A stretch of 64,000 nt of DNA from Nautilus pompilius (Eukaryota; Mollusca; Cephalopoda; Nautilida; Nautilidae), in assembly GCA_018389105.1 (NCBI GenBank), contig JACATO010000598.1, positions 682,001-746,000 of the forward strand, given 5' to 3'. Below, in pieces: positions 12,561-24,589 of the stretch (position 1 is the first letter of the stretch; each line of letters opens with the position of its first letter). The position numbers and the translations under genes are program-made. A model generated the notes under the pieces. That model did no database searches. It was not told the origin of the DNA and saw only the letters and a list, made by a program, of their open reading frames with translations.

Positions 12561-12832
12561 TATATTCTAAAATTTATTACTTGATACATTTAAATATGAA
12601 GGATCATATTTTAGTTAATATTCATGTTCTGATAAGGTATTTATTGCAGATTAGAATGTTTTCTAAAAAGTGCTCCTCATATTTTGCAGATGCTGTGCAT
12701 ACAAATCAACTGTTAGTTGGGCATCTGACATTTATATGATGGATACTGTTATGGAAGTGATCTTGTTTTGAAATCTAATAATTGGGAAAAAAGGAGTGTC
12801 ATTGTATTTTTGACAAACTGAGGAGTGGCAAT
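12561..12832 (+). other. Probable 5' leader or upstream intron end of the zinc-finger gene
   Basis: An in-frame stop at 12779-12781 closes the frame upstream of the start codon, so translation must begin after it unless an upstream exon splices in downstream of that stop. A possible acceptor, TCATATTTTGCAG, ends at 12689. If used, the leader from 12690 would contain two short upstream reading frames starting at 12690 and 12738, each of about 8-12 codons. I see no TATA box. Confidence 0.35.
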
Positions 12833-15800
12833 ATGGAAATTTATGAAATAGATTCTGAAGGAACGGAAAACGAGGAAACCAAAATGCATGAAATTGATTA
12901 CATGAATGAAATCCAAAAGAGAAAAATTTCAGACAACAATGAAGACAATGCCAAAATGTTGAGCTCAGGGAATTATGATTCATCATATTCATTAATATTA
13001 ACTGGTTCATCAGTCAGTAAAAGAACTGAATTAGCTGCTGAAACTGCTATAAAAGATAAACCACAAATGTTGGAAACATTTTCAGAATGTAGTAGCTTGG
13101 ATAAAACAACAAAACTGGTTTCGAATCTTTGTTCAGATGACTTAGATAAAGTCTCTAAATTCAGTTATGAATTAGCTGGAAATGATGGTGAGAGTTTGGA
13201 GAAGACTGCCACATTTAGTTTTGAAGAAAACACTGATAGTCCTAATCTGTCAAATGAAGATTCTCTGAGTTGTAAGTCAGAAAATGTTAGTATGAATAAA
13301 GATTTCAAAAAATACAAAGTTTGCTTTAATAAGGTCACTGATAACAAAGATGAAAAGGTAGAAAAAATTCCAATGGATTTATGCATTGAAAAAACTAAGT
13401 CTTTATTGAAAACTGAAAAGGAGCTTCTTCCCTGTGTTTCAGAAGTTTCTGCTGATACAGTTGAAGATTTCAGTAGTAATTGCACTAAAAATACATTGAC
13501 ATTTGGCTCAATACCTTCTTTAAATTCCAAAGTAAAACAGATTTTAAAAGAATCATCATGCAAAAAGGATACACTCACACAAAGTATATCCACTGAATTG
13601 AAAGACAAAGATATTGCTCCTGTGACAAATGTAATGGATTTTGATAGTTCTTTAGTACATGCAACTTGCAAAAATTCATATGTAAAGACTGCGAAATCCT
13701 GTATTAACTCTGCTGAGAATTCTTTTGCTGAAACCACTAATGAAGTAGCAAGAATCAATGACATAGATTGGGCTGGTCTTGGTGTCACTTGCTGTTCTGG
13801 TTGTGGGTTTATAACAACAAACAGTGATCTTTTTGAAGAACACACATCATCTTGTCAAAGACATGACAAAAATAGTGATAGAGAAGAAAGTACTGAGTCA
13901 GATAATCAACCTTTGAAAGAATATTCCAGTGAAAAATTATTTGAGCAGTTGAATCCAGAGTCAACTTCTGATTTTCAACTGTCAGAAAAACCACCAAACT
14001 CTGTGTCTTCCTCCAACAAGTTGCTACGGGTAGAAACTGTGATTAGTTATTCAGATGGTTTGTTCTCATGCAAAATTTGTAATTTTACTGGGACTCTTAC
14101 TTTGTTTGAAAACCACATGCTGCATCATGTTGAATGCAACCCTTATGAGTGTGCTCATTGCAAATTAAAGTTTGGATCGTTGGATGCATTAAAAGAACAC
14201 AGTGACATTGTTCATCCCCAGGCTGAATTTATGAAAAACATTGTTGGTGCTAATGTTGTTTCTAGGTTGGTGGCACAAGTCATGAAATCTGGTTCTCAGA
14301 AAGCTACTTTTTATGAAATAATAAACAGAAAAGCTAATAGTATCATTAATGAAAACATTACATCTGTCGTAGACACTAAACATTTTCACTCATTGGCCTC
14401 ACCATCTAGTTTGTCAAAACAAGAAATTACTTTAGAAACCAAAGCCTGTGAGTCTTTTGATAGCTACTCCCCAGGCTCAAAACCTGAAGAGTGTGTACTT
14501 GATAAAGCATCAGCTTCTACAGATCAAGAAAATAAAGTCAGCAAAGCTAAAGTAGAATTTACTTACATAGGAGCTGAATTCTTTTGCTTAAGTTGCATGA
14601 AAAAGTCAAAAGATGAAGATAAATTCAGAGAACATGTTTCTTGGCATTTTCCAAAGTTGAAAAGCAACTGTAATGAATGTTTAAAAGATTTATGCAATTG
14701 TGCAACTGTACAAACCATCATGGAAACAGTAAAAAGTCAAATTCCGGCCACTGACACTGGAGATGTGTTGTTGCAAGTTGCTGACAAAAAAACTGGGACT
14801 TTATCTGGAAGAAATTTAGAAGTTGCATTTGCCTCTCTTGATTCAGAAGAGAAAATTCAGATGAAACAGTCTGAAAATAAACACTTAGTGGACCCACCTG
14901 ACAATGTAGAAAAAACTCAGAAAAATTCAAATGAATCTAGTGTTGCTGAAGGCTTGGAGTATTCATATATGAGCGACAACAAAGAAATGATATTTCCAAT
15001 TCTGTCCGAAGGTGACACAGAAAAGTTGTTGGAAGAAAGTTCTGAAGAGAGAAAACAAGACTGTCTTGAAGATAAAGGTGTGGGTTCATCACAAGAGAAT
15101 ACAGATCTAGAATCCAAATTAGATGATGATGGTGATGATGATGTAGTTAAGAAAAAGTCTATTTGTCTTGATGAAATCCTGGTAGATGAAGAACAAAGCA
15201 AAGTTGCAGAGCAAAATCAAACCCTTACAATATCATTGAAAGATTTAGAAAGTAATGATGTTATTGTAATTGAAGAAACACCAGCAAACAGAGAAGAAGA
15301 TCTGGTGACCAAAAAAAAATCTGATACTATAAGTAATTTTACACCTGCAAATTTAGACATTCACAAGGAAAAATCTAGTTTTGAGTGTGACCTTAAGATA
15401 TCATCATCTTACTCATTGAGACCATTAGATAAATTTATGATCTCAAGTGGAAATAGTCAAACTAATCCAGGTGAAAATGCTAATGAAACGTGTGAAAAAG
15501 TTTCTGAAACAATCATACCTGCTTCAGCTGTAAACGTAGATACTGGTAGCTCAAGTTTAATCCTCAAAGAAAATCACCCTTATATATCAATTGATATAAC
15601 AGAAAGCCGAACAGGAAGCTTTTATGTTTGTGGCTTTACAGGCTGTCAGTTCTCAAGTATAAATTCTACACAGTTCAAGAATCATCTAGAATATTTTCAT
15701 CGATCAGTTGAAAATTATCCATGTGCTCATTGTGGTCATAAGAATTCCAGTGAAGATGGATTACTAAGACACATGTTAAATCATACAAACACAAAAGTCT

Positions 15801-18744
15801 TTCTTTTATATAGGTGTGCATTCAGAAACTGCAGGTTTGGCACAAATTTGCTACAAGAATTTAAAGATCATAATGAGATTCTTCATCGTTCTGAGCAGAA
15901 TTATAGATGTGTGTATTGTAATAAGCTGTTTTCATCATTGAATGATCTTCTTACACATTTGCAGAACAATCTGTTGAAATTCATTCAGTGTCCTCATTGT
16001 TCAGCAAAAGATCGAAATCGTAAAATGGTATTAAAGCATATTTCAGAAGTGCATCCGGGAAAACCAAAGCAAATAGTTGTGACAAGTCAAGTTGTTTGTA
16101 AAGAGAAACAGGATGGCTGTTACAGTGATTCAAATGTATCAGTACAACTTGCTGAATCAAGAAAAGATGCAGATAGAAAAAACGAAGCCGATGATGTAGA
16201 ATATCTCTGTACAAAGGTTGGTGGTGGAAATGTTAAAACAACTTCTGGACCACTGGAAGCAACTAAGTCTACACCAACTAGCAGTGTAATCACTAAAATT
16301 AACAGCCAGCCTTGTATTACAGACACCCGTCAAAAGAATATGAATATTCCAACAGTATGTCCAAGAGACAGCACTGGAAACTTTTTTTTGTTTACCTGTC
16401 AGTGGTGTAACTTTTCTACAAACCAGCCTAGGCTTATTCAGCAGCATGTAAACTCTCAGCACCCAGAAAGAACTTCCAGAATATCATTAGAAGAAGAAAG
16501 AAATAGAAATTTAGATGCAAAAAGACGATCATTGGTGAATAGTTCTGACATGAAATACAAAGGTGAGAATAGCCTGAGGTCCAGTAATGATCTGCAATCA
16601 GATTCGCTTGCCAAGGCTTGCTGTCCATGTTGTCCTGCCACGTACAAACATTTAGTGCAGCTGAAACATCATGTGAAGATGAAGCACCCTGGCTGCCAGA
16701 GTCTTCAGTTGTACAAGTGTGTTCACTGCAATGCTAAAGCAACTTCAAAAACATATCTAATCAAATCATGTCAGAACAAACACCCAATGAAGGAGTTCCA
16801 TGTCACACAAATACGAGAAGTCTTGGCATTGGAAAATGGCTTGAATACAGTTGGTGTGCAGCTGTCATCTAATACATATTTTTGTAAGACTTGCAGTTTT
16901 ACTTCATCTAGTAGAAACATTTTTGATGCACATCAGCTTCAGCATGCTGCACAAGGCAAGAGTTTTCCAGTGAATGATGCCACTAATAAAAGAAATTTTG
17001 TAATGCGAGTGTACAGAAATATGGTAAATACTAAATCTCGTCCTACACAACCCATCTCTTTGAAAAATGTGAACACTGAAAATAGAAAACTGAAAAGTGG
17101 AAACCTAATTGGTAGAAATCTAAAGAACTTTGCTAATGATGGTAATTATAGTACTAATACCATACAAAATGGTGAAGAGATATTTATTTTAGGAAGTATA
17201 CAACTAGATGCAAAATTGCATGTTCTATATACAACTGAAGGGAAATGGAAGCGATGTAAATGCTGCAAATTCAACACTGACACTTTGTTTACTGTCCATC
17301 ACCATTTGTTGACATATCATCTAAACATTTATTTTTGGCACTGTATTTACTGTCACATGAGAAGTATAATAAAACAAGACATCATCCAGCATTGTGTAGA
17401 ATTTCATAAAGACAAGAAGCCTGTTGTGCAAGCATTAGAACAGCCAAACTGGGAGCGATGCATTCAGTTTGCTCTAAACCAAGCCATTAGACCCAGTACA
17501 TCTGCTCCAAGTTTGTACAGTAATCCTAACAGTTTTACTCAGCTCAACAAGTTTATTTCACCACAACAGATATTAAAAGTGCCAAAGCCTACAGAAATTT
17601 TTCAGGAGAAATTGAATCAAAACCACAGTCGTTTAACTGCAAGAAAAACTTTCAGAAGTACCCTGGATGCCTTTTCATCTGGAATGCAGTTTGCTCCAAA
17701 AGTTCGCAGCAAAACAAATTCATTTGGAGATAAACCAACTGCCTTAAGATTGAGTAACGGAATGTTTAAATGTTCAGTATGCTCTGCCAAAGGTTTTAAT
17801 GAATGGCAAATACGAAAGCATATAGACCTTGAGCATAATGAAAATTCATCTGATTCACAGGAGTGCATGATTGTGAATATTGAAAGTGGTCACAACAAAC
17901 GTGTTCAAAATGCTGGGTTTGACTGCAGCTCTCAAGATAGTGAAGACATGAACTTGGAAACTCAATGCAATTCACCATTGTCTGCAATGGATGAGCAGAT
18001 GAAAGAAGTGGGTAAAAAAGTTATAGAAGTGGTTCCAGGAATTCTTAAGTGTCCTTTTTGCAGTTACACCAGTCATCTTCGTACATGTGTAAAATGCCAT
18101 ATATGGACACAGCACATGCTTTTGAAACGTAAGAAGTGCCCTCACTGCTCTTTTGTGAGCTGGTTTGACAGGGGAATCCACTCTCACATAACTATTGAAC
18201 ACTCAAATCTGTGCCCTGATTCTCAGCTTTTGAAATCTGGTTACACAGTGTTGGTGGAAGAACCGGATGGAACCTGGAGAGAGACTAAGGTGAATATCCC
18301 AAATGAAAGCCAGATTGAACTTTCTAAAAGGAATCAAAAGAAACGAGTTTCAAATGAGTTAAACCCTGAACCAGCATTGAAAAGATTAAAGTACTTTTCG
18401 GATAGTTTTTCTCCAACAACTTCTCAACTCACTCAGCAAAGGAACTCTGGGTCAGCACCATTTGCTAGATCTAGACCTCCAGAATTGCAAAATGCTCCAC
18501 TGCCTGGTAGTAGCAGCCAGATACTTGGTAACTCAGCAGAGGACAGTGATCTAATGATAATCTCGGACTCGAAGCCAGATGATATATGTGTCAAAATGTT
18601 TGATGCAGCTCTTAAAACTGATGTCTTCATGTGTACTATTTGTTCGTATAAAACCACTAACAAGACTACATTTAATTCTCACACCTACAATCACAAGCCA
18701 GCAGTCTACAAATGTGGCTATTGTCCATTTCAGTCAAATCCAAG
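12833..18744 (+). CDS. Large multi-C2H2 zinc-finger protein, first coding exon (residues 1-1971)
   Basis: Probably a nuclear DNA-binding regulator; I do not recognise a firm orthologue. ZNF462-type proteins are the closest in style: very large, with dispersed fingers and no TGEKP linkers. The frame opens earlier at a TTG, but the first ATG is at 12833, with A at -3 and G at +4. Residues 1-310 are acidic and Ser-rich without fingers. Fingers, by first Cys and last His, lie at 440-461, 585-605, 933-956, 964-984, 995-1018, 1053-1074, 1189-1210, 1264-1285, 1351-1371, 1475-1496, 1504-1525, 1647-1668, 1740-1761, 1769-1790 and 1934-1954. Atypical ones lie at 321-344, 413-432 (x11 spacing), 1026-1042 (last His missing) and 1296-1317 (Ser for the first His). 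A basic nuclear signal lies at about 1832-1852. Possible SUMO-interacting motifs are VIVI 810-813 and LMII 1907-1910. The exon ends at CCAAG, with donor GTAAGC at 18745, in phase 2 inside finger 20. Confidence 0.95.
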
Positions 18745-18949
18745 GTAAGCTCTTTGTTTTTTATTGTAGCTTTTGTTGATGTTTGACAAAAAGAAAACAA
18801 GATAATATATAAACAACTTTGGAAAAGTCATCTTGTAACTTTTCTGAAGTTTGTAGTGTAGAAATGTTAATATTTGTTGGAGAAATTTAATTAAGCAACA
18901 CTTTTCCTAACATTTCATTGTAAGTAGTTCAGCATGCATAATATTGTTT

Positions 18950-19435
18950 TGCTAAGCTTAAGTTAAAAGAAAAATGATTTTACATGAAAGAAAATTTATT
19001 GTTTGCAAGTTGATTGTGTAGCATGGCCCACCTTAATTGAATGCAGTCACTTTACTAATATATCTGATCTTTTTTCTTTTTGGCACGTTTTAAAAAAAAC
19101 TCTAGAACCCTACTGTTTTATTAAATTCCATAGATTCTACATTTCTTATTTTAGTTTCAAGCCTACAATTATTGGAAACTTGCAAATTTTATTGAAAGAG
19201 TGTATCCAGTGCCAGATAAAAGTTTAAGAACGATGGCAAAACAAACAGATTGAAATGTAAAATATGTAAAAATAAACATTTCAGCATGGCCATTATTACA
19301 CTGATAGAAAAGTAATTTATTGTTGGGCTGGCTTTTCTTACATTATGACAAAATTTCATAGTGTCAACTGCTTATGTTTGTGATTTTTTTAGACAACCAA
19401 TAGAATATAGTAAACTAATGAATAACTTTTTTAGC
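18950..19435. other. Intron start without recognisable features
   Basis: AT-rich sequence between the splice donor and the first intronic transposon. The frame at 19003-19227 has no motif and looks like chance. Confidence 0.5.
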
Positions 19436-19439
19436 ATTA

Positions 19440-22150
19440 TACAGTGGGTTAAAAAATAAGTCCAATGATATACGATTAGATTGTTGGGTTATGCAAGGAG
19501 AAAGTTTCATTTTCCAAGATTGCTAATTACTTAGAGTTAATTAAAATTGCTTTTTATCCAGCCTGGAAGCTGCACAAACAAACAGATGACTACATCAAAT
19601 GCCTTAGGAATGGCAGATCCCAAAGATCTGATGCTTGGACCAATTGAAAAATCAAATGTACAAGGTTTGTCTGAAAAGAAACCAAACTTTTAAAACAGCG
19701 CGCCAACCAGCCGGTGCAGCGTGTTTGTGATAACCTTGACCTTCGGTCTAATAATAGGCTCATCACACCACGTCAGTTAGTCATCAATCTACACACGCTA
19801 GAGTGAACATTTAGTGCACTTGGTGATTTGTCGCAAGTTGAACAATGAAGGATCTTGAAGAGTAACGTATTTGTGTGAAATTCTGTTTCAAATTGGAAAA
19901 ACTTTTACGGAGACTTTTCTAATGTTGCAACAGGCCTATGGGGAGGATTGTTTGAGCCATACGCAATGTCATGAGTGGTACCAGCGTTTCATATCGGGAA
20001 GAACATCCACCGAAGACAATCAATCCCAAATCTGGACGACAACGGATGATGATCACATTGAGAAAGTGCGTGCTGTGATCCGTGGAAATTGTTGCCTGAC
20101 TGTCCGTGAAGTTTCTGAAGAAGTAGGCATTTGTAAAAGTTCGTGCCACATGGTTTTAAAAGAAAAGTTGAACATGCATCGTGTAGCCGCAAAATTTGTG
20201 CCATGTCAGCTGGCAGATGAACAAAAAGAGAACCAAGTCACAGTCTGTCAGGAGCTCTTTGATCGTTCGAATGCTGATGAAAGCTTTCTGAGAAGCAAAT
20301 CCGGAGAGTAGGGCGGCTGGGGGATGAGAGTCGTCTTGTGCTTTGCCAAAAAGTCATGGATAAGGAGTGATGCGTGAGCAGGTGCGTTGTCATGGTGCAG
20401 CATCCAGATTTTGTTTTTCCATGCCTCAGGCCTCCACCTTTGCACTGCCTCTCTCAACTGCCTCCAGATATCCAAGTAAAACTCTTTATTGATCGTCTGA
20501 CCGTGTGGAACAAACTCATGATGAATGACACCCTCCAATAAAAAAAAAAACGATGAACATCACCTTCACATTTGAGCGACTCTGACGTGCTTTTTTTGGT
20601 CGTGACGATGACGATCCAACCCACTGCAACGACTGCCTTTTTGTTTCGACGTCGTAGCCGTACCCCCATGTTTCGTCATCTGTTATGACACTTTTCAGAA
20701 TGCTTTCATCAGCATTCGTATGACCAAAGAGCTCCTGACTGACTGACTGATTCGGTTCTCTTTTTGTTCATCTGTCAGCAGACGTGGCACAAATTTTGCG
20801 GCTACACGATGCATGTTCAACTTTTCTTTTAAAATCATGTGGCACAAACTTTTACAGATGCCTACTTCGGAAACTTCACGGATAGTCAGGTGACGATTTC
20901 CATGGATCACAGCACGCACTTTCTCAATGTGATCATCGTCCATTGTCGTCCAGATTTGGGATTGATTGTCTTCGGTGGATGTTCTTCCCAATATGAAACG
21001 CTGGTACCACTCATGACATTGCGTATGGCTCAAACAATTCTCCGTAAAAGTTTTTCCCAATTTGAAACAGAATTTCACACAAATACATTGCTCTTCAAGA
21101 TTCTTCATTGTTCAACTTGCAACAAATCACCAAGTGCACTAAACATATGTTCACTTTAGCGTGTGTAGATTGATTACTAACTGATGTGGCGTGATGAGCC
21201 TATTATTAGACTGAAGGTCAAGGTTGTCACAAACACGCTGCACCGGCTGGTTGGCGTGCTGTTTTAAAAGTTTGGTTTCTTTCAGACAGACCTTGTATGT
21301 GTGTTTGTTTGGACTGGTGCGAGAGGTCTATTGATGTTTCAAGAGATTTGGAGGGTTTACTAATCTTCATGAGTACTCTACAGAGATAGCTTTATGAGTT
21401 TGAATTGATGGGGCATGTTGCCAGGAGGACACGGTTTGATTTTTTTGAAGAATTGGAGGGCCTGACTTCAGTTTGTCAATGAATACTGGTTCTAGAGGTT
21501 TGGATCAGATTGGCAGACTTATGTGGCAAAGATTCACTGAAGCATTCTGTCTGAAGTGTACCAAAGCAACAATCATAGGTTGGGACAGGTATACATATGG
21601 TCTGGCGGTGGAGTTAAAAGTCGAGAGAGGTGGTGATGAAAATTTTGATGCTGCACATATATAACTATAGGTGTCTGTAGAATAAAAGATAAAAAAATCT
21701 TAATTTCAGAAGAAGAATCTCAGGTATACTGGATTGGGTTTGTTGACCTGGAAATTGATCAATATACTAGTTCTGAGGACTACCTCTCAACTGGATTTTC
21801 TAACATTGATGCTCTGAAACATTCTGTTGTCATCACCAAGCAGTATCTAAAAGATCAGACCCACTAAAGTCGCTGGCTCAAAGCCCTTATTTGACTCTAA
21901 TAGAGGATCTTTGAAATGATATAGACAAAGCTATTAAGATGGAAAAGCCCAGAAATTTGGATAATTTGTTTCAAATTATTTAGTCGACTTTTGCTGATAT
22001 TTGCATAGACTGGTATATTTATGTTGCGGACTCTGTGCTTAAGTGCTGTCTGGCTGTAGATATGGTTATGTGATTATATACTGATACTTTCTTGATCTGT
22101 TTATCTTGCATAATCTCTAAAAATTTGATTTTGTGACAAAACTTTGAATA
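19440..22150 (+). mobile_element. Decayed Tc1-like element, interrupted by a mariner
   Basis: The left part, about 19440-19658, starts with an ACAGTGGG-type end and carries a helix-turn-helix-like piece with NGRSQRSDAWTN. The right part, after 21297, carries decayed Tc1 catalytic-domain text. Near 21880-21990 are AQSPYLTLIEDL and then MEKPRNLDNLFQI, matching the SPDLNPIENLW and KPRN...EL blocks of Tc1 enzymes, followed by a C-terminal VLKCCLAV. The two halves are split by the fold-back mariner at 19661-21295. There are several stops and frame changes. The outer limits are approximate because the terminal repeats have diverged; a shared GGTTATGCAAGG-like subterminal word suggests the right end lies near 22150. 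Confidence 0.7.
19661..21295. mobile_element. Fold-back mariner: two 5' halves in inverted orientation
   Basis: The left arm, 19661 to about 20294, is the first 634 bp of a mariner on the plus strand, giving about 150 residues of transposase N-terminus: helix-turn-helix region with CHEWYQRF, then VREVSEEVGICKSS, then AAKFVPCQL. About 20295-21295 is the first 1,001 bp of the same family on the minus strand, giving the N-terminus again plus the catalytic middle with WMLHHDNAPAHAS and ending at PYSPDL. Both outer ends are therefore the same 5' terminal repeat, CAAGG(T/C)(T/C)TGTCTGAAA, and TA flanks each side (19659-19660 and 21296-21297). Arms of about 600 bp, roughly 90% or more alike by eye, surround a spacer of about 395 bp. 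Both arms share the odd word NQSQIWTT where relatives have PR..GRPST, so they stem from one source copy. The C-terminal third, with the last catalytic Asp, is absent from both. Confidence 0.88.
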
Positions 22151-22413
22151 TGCTTAATTTGTTCTTAAAACTTTTGTTGCCATGAAATTCTGCCATAATG
22201 TATAAAAATGAGCATATGTAAAGTATTTTCTAGCAATCATGTTGATATATATGTTGATTGAAAGAACAAGAAATTGCTTTTTTTAAAATCAGTGTAATGC
22301 CTTTTTATCAGTGTAATGCCCATGCTGGAATGTTTATTGTTATATATGTTACATGCCATTTTATGTTTGTTTTGCCATCATTTTTAAACTTTTGTCTGCC
22401 ACTTTATGTGTTT

Positions 22414-22418
<5 letters not shown>

Positions 22419-22462
<44 letters not shown>

Positions 22463-22473
22463 TATGTATGTAT
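22419..22473 (+). repeat. (TG)n-(TA)n-(TATG)n compound microsatellite
   Basis: About 17 TG units run from 22419 to 22452, followed by a short TA run and about three TATG units. The older mariner begins directly after it, so a TA within this repeat served as its insertion site. Confidence 0.9.
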
Positions 22474-24583
22474 GAGGGGTGGTATGAAATAGAAACAAGA
22501 AGTGAGTTGCTGCTTTTTAAAAAATAATTTTGTCTAAATGAAAATTTGGCTGTATCCTGACATTTCTCAGTAGATTGGGTAAACCTATTCAGATATGCAT
22601 GAAGGAAGATATGCAAAGTGTTAAGAAATATCTTGTTGCATAAAATGTTAATTGTTCAGAAATTTACAGGAGAATAAAACTAGTATGCGAAGACAAATGT
22701 TTGTTGCATTTCATTTTTTATGAATGGGTGCATAATTTTCATATGGAAACAGAATCAGTGAGTGACACATCAAGACCAGGGCAGGCTCATCTTGTAATGC
22801 AAAGGAATATCAAATTAATGGAATCCACTATTCAAGCAAACTGGCAAGTTACGAGGTCTGTCGAAAAAGTATCCGACTTTATTTTTTCCTGTGGGAATTA
22901 ATGATGTTAGGGAGGCAAAAGTGTGCATAGTGGAGCCGCATGCCTTCATGCACATCTGTGGTTTTTGGCGGGCTTGCTGGATACGTCAGTTACTGTCAGG
23001 CAGCCAGCGTGTGAGGTGCTGTACTACTTACTCATCGCATTTTCATTTCACCTGTGATGACGGAATGTGTGGAGCAATGATCTTACATCAAGTTTTGACA
23101 AAAGCTTGGAGATACCCAAGCGGAAACAATTCGCAAAATTCAACAGGCTTTTGGTGACAATGCCATGGGTGTTACCCGAATAAAAGAATCGTACAACAGG
23201 TTCAAAGATGGCTGCACATCGATGGAGAGTTCTGGGAGGCCGTAATGCAGTTGTTATCGAAAAAGTGCGGACCTTGATAATGGAGGATCGTTGTTTGACG
23301 GTGCAGGAAATTGGTGACAAGGTTGGGATCAGTAAAGATTCTGCACATGCAATTTTAAAGGGGGATTTGGGCTTGCGTAGAGTGGCAGCAAAATTTATGC
23401 CCAAGCTGCTTTATCAGGAACAACAACAACTTCGTCTCAAGGTTGCGCAGGACCTGCTTGATGCTGCCAACAGGGATCCTGAGTTCCAGAATACCGTGAT
23501 AACTGGAGATGAGACGTGGGCGTACGCGTACGACCCAGAAACCAATGCTCAGTCACCACAGTGGTAGCACCCAACGTTGGTCGCCAAGGCCCAAAATAGC
23601 ATGTCAGGTCCAGAGCAAAATGAAGGTGATGCTGACTGTTTTCTTCGACTACAGAGGCGTTGTGCATCACGAATATGCACCAGAAGGACAAACAGTTACA
23701 AAGGAGTACTATCAGGAAGTCCTCCAACATCTTCGTGATGCAGTTCGGCGCAAGAGACCGGATATGTGGGCCTTGCAAAACTGGTAGCTGCATCATGACA
23801 ACGCCCTGGCTAATTCGTCGCAGCTGATCCAAGGTTTCTTGGCAAAGAAAGGCATTTCGCTTATTCACCAGGCTCCTTCTGACTTCTGGTTGTTCCCCAA
23901 AATGAAGATGCCACTGAAAGGCTCCCGCTTTGAGAGCCGAGGGGACATCATGCGGAATATGACGGTGGAGCTGAGAGCCATTCTGGAAGAAGCATTCCAG
24001 ACGTGCTTCGAACAGTGGAAGGATCGCTGGGCTAAGTGTGTGGAGGCACAAGGGACCTACTTCGAAGGGGATTAGCAATTGAACCCCACCATGTACATAA
24101 TTTTTTTTTCCTAGCCTAAGGTCGGATACTTTTTTCAACAGACCTTGTATAATTAATGAAATGTGCAAAGTTATGGGCTTATAATATAATTTACAAGGAA
24201 CTGAATTTTCATAAACTTTGTGCAAGAATATTTTCAAGGGATATAAACAAAAAACATTTTTAAGATCTTCCTAAAGACACACTGAAGTGAATTGTGACTG
24301 ATGAAAAACCTTGTATTGTTCATTTTGAGCCAAAAAGCTAATATGTATTATTTTTACAGATTTTGTCCTTAAAGGTCATACTTATACTAGCTATTTATGT
24401 GACATGCTGGTTTATTGTCCAAAAACAGTCATCTGTACTACAATAATGCATATCTCCATATTTCCCCCAAGATGTTAGAAACAAGTTCTTAAGGAAGAGT
24501 TCTATGTAGAAAAATAAGTGATCAAAATTGTTTTTTGTTTTAATATTTTGGCTATTTTATTGTTTTCATTTGATCTTCCCTCA
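22473..24583 (+). mobile_element. Older mariner (FLJ37770/GVQW3-like), split by a younger mariner
   Basis: The left end TGAGGGGTGGTATGAAATAG starts at 22473 after TA. The right end, reverse-complemented, reads TGAGGGAAGATCAAATGAAA and stops at 24583 before TA. The N-terminal part, about 22625-22850, shows EIYRRIKLV, FYEWVHNFH and VSDTSRPGQAH. After the inserted copy the frame resumes with NFHKLCARIF, then IVTDEKPCIVHFEPKS (the first catalytic block, normally TGDE). It ends EEFYVEK and a stop near 24515, matching the family's usual YVEK end. Without the insert it is only about 0.8 kb, against about 1.3 kb for a full mariner, so the catalytic centre is largely deleted. Stops are present. It is clearly older than the insert. 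Confidence 0.8.
22852..24147 (+). mobile_element. Mariner, full-length ends, inactive transposase
   Basis: The ends are CGAGGTCTGTCGAAAAAGTA at 22852 and, reverse-complemented, CAAGGTCTGTTGAAAAAAGTA ending at 24147, each flanked by TA. The 1,296-bp size is normal for the family. Reading from about 23057, the transposase has an early stop, a KLGDTQAETIRKIQQAFGD block, then AAKFMPKLL, ITGDETWAYAYDPET with the first catalytic Asp, VMLTVFFDYRGVVHHEYAP, and LHHDNALA with the second. The last block reads IHQAPSDFWLFPKMK. Relatives have about eight more residues before DFWLFP, so a short deletion lies at the third Asp. Several stops and a shift make it non-coding. It sits inside the older mariner 22473-24583. 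Confidence 0.9.
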
Positions 24584-24589
24584 TATGCA

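Noticed and set aside
12782-12832. Earlier start at TTG for the zinc-finger protein
   Set aside because: TTG is not a normal start in animals. The first ATG of the frame at 12833 has a good context and the frame is closed just upstream at 12779.
13165-13845. 226-codon minus-strand frame
   Set aside because: It is a shadow of the zinc-finger exon on the opposite strand.
22258-22616. Frames on both strands over the TG microsatellite
   Set aside because: The peptides are Val-Cys or Thr-His runs produced by the dinucleotide repeat.
23437-24237. 266-codon minus-strand frame
   Set aside because: It is the antisense of the mariner transposase at 22852-24147 and shows no domain of its own.
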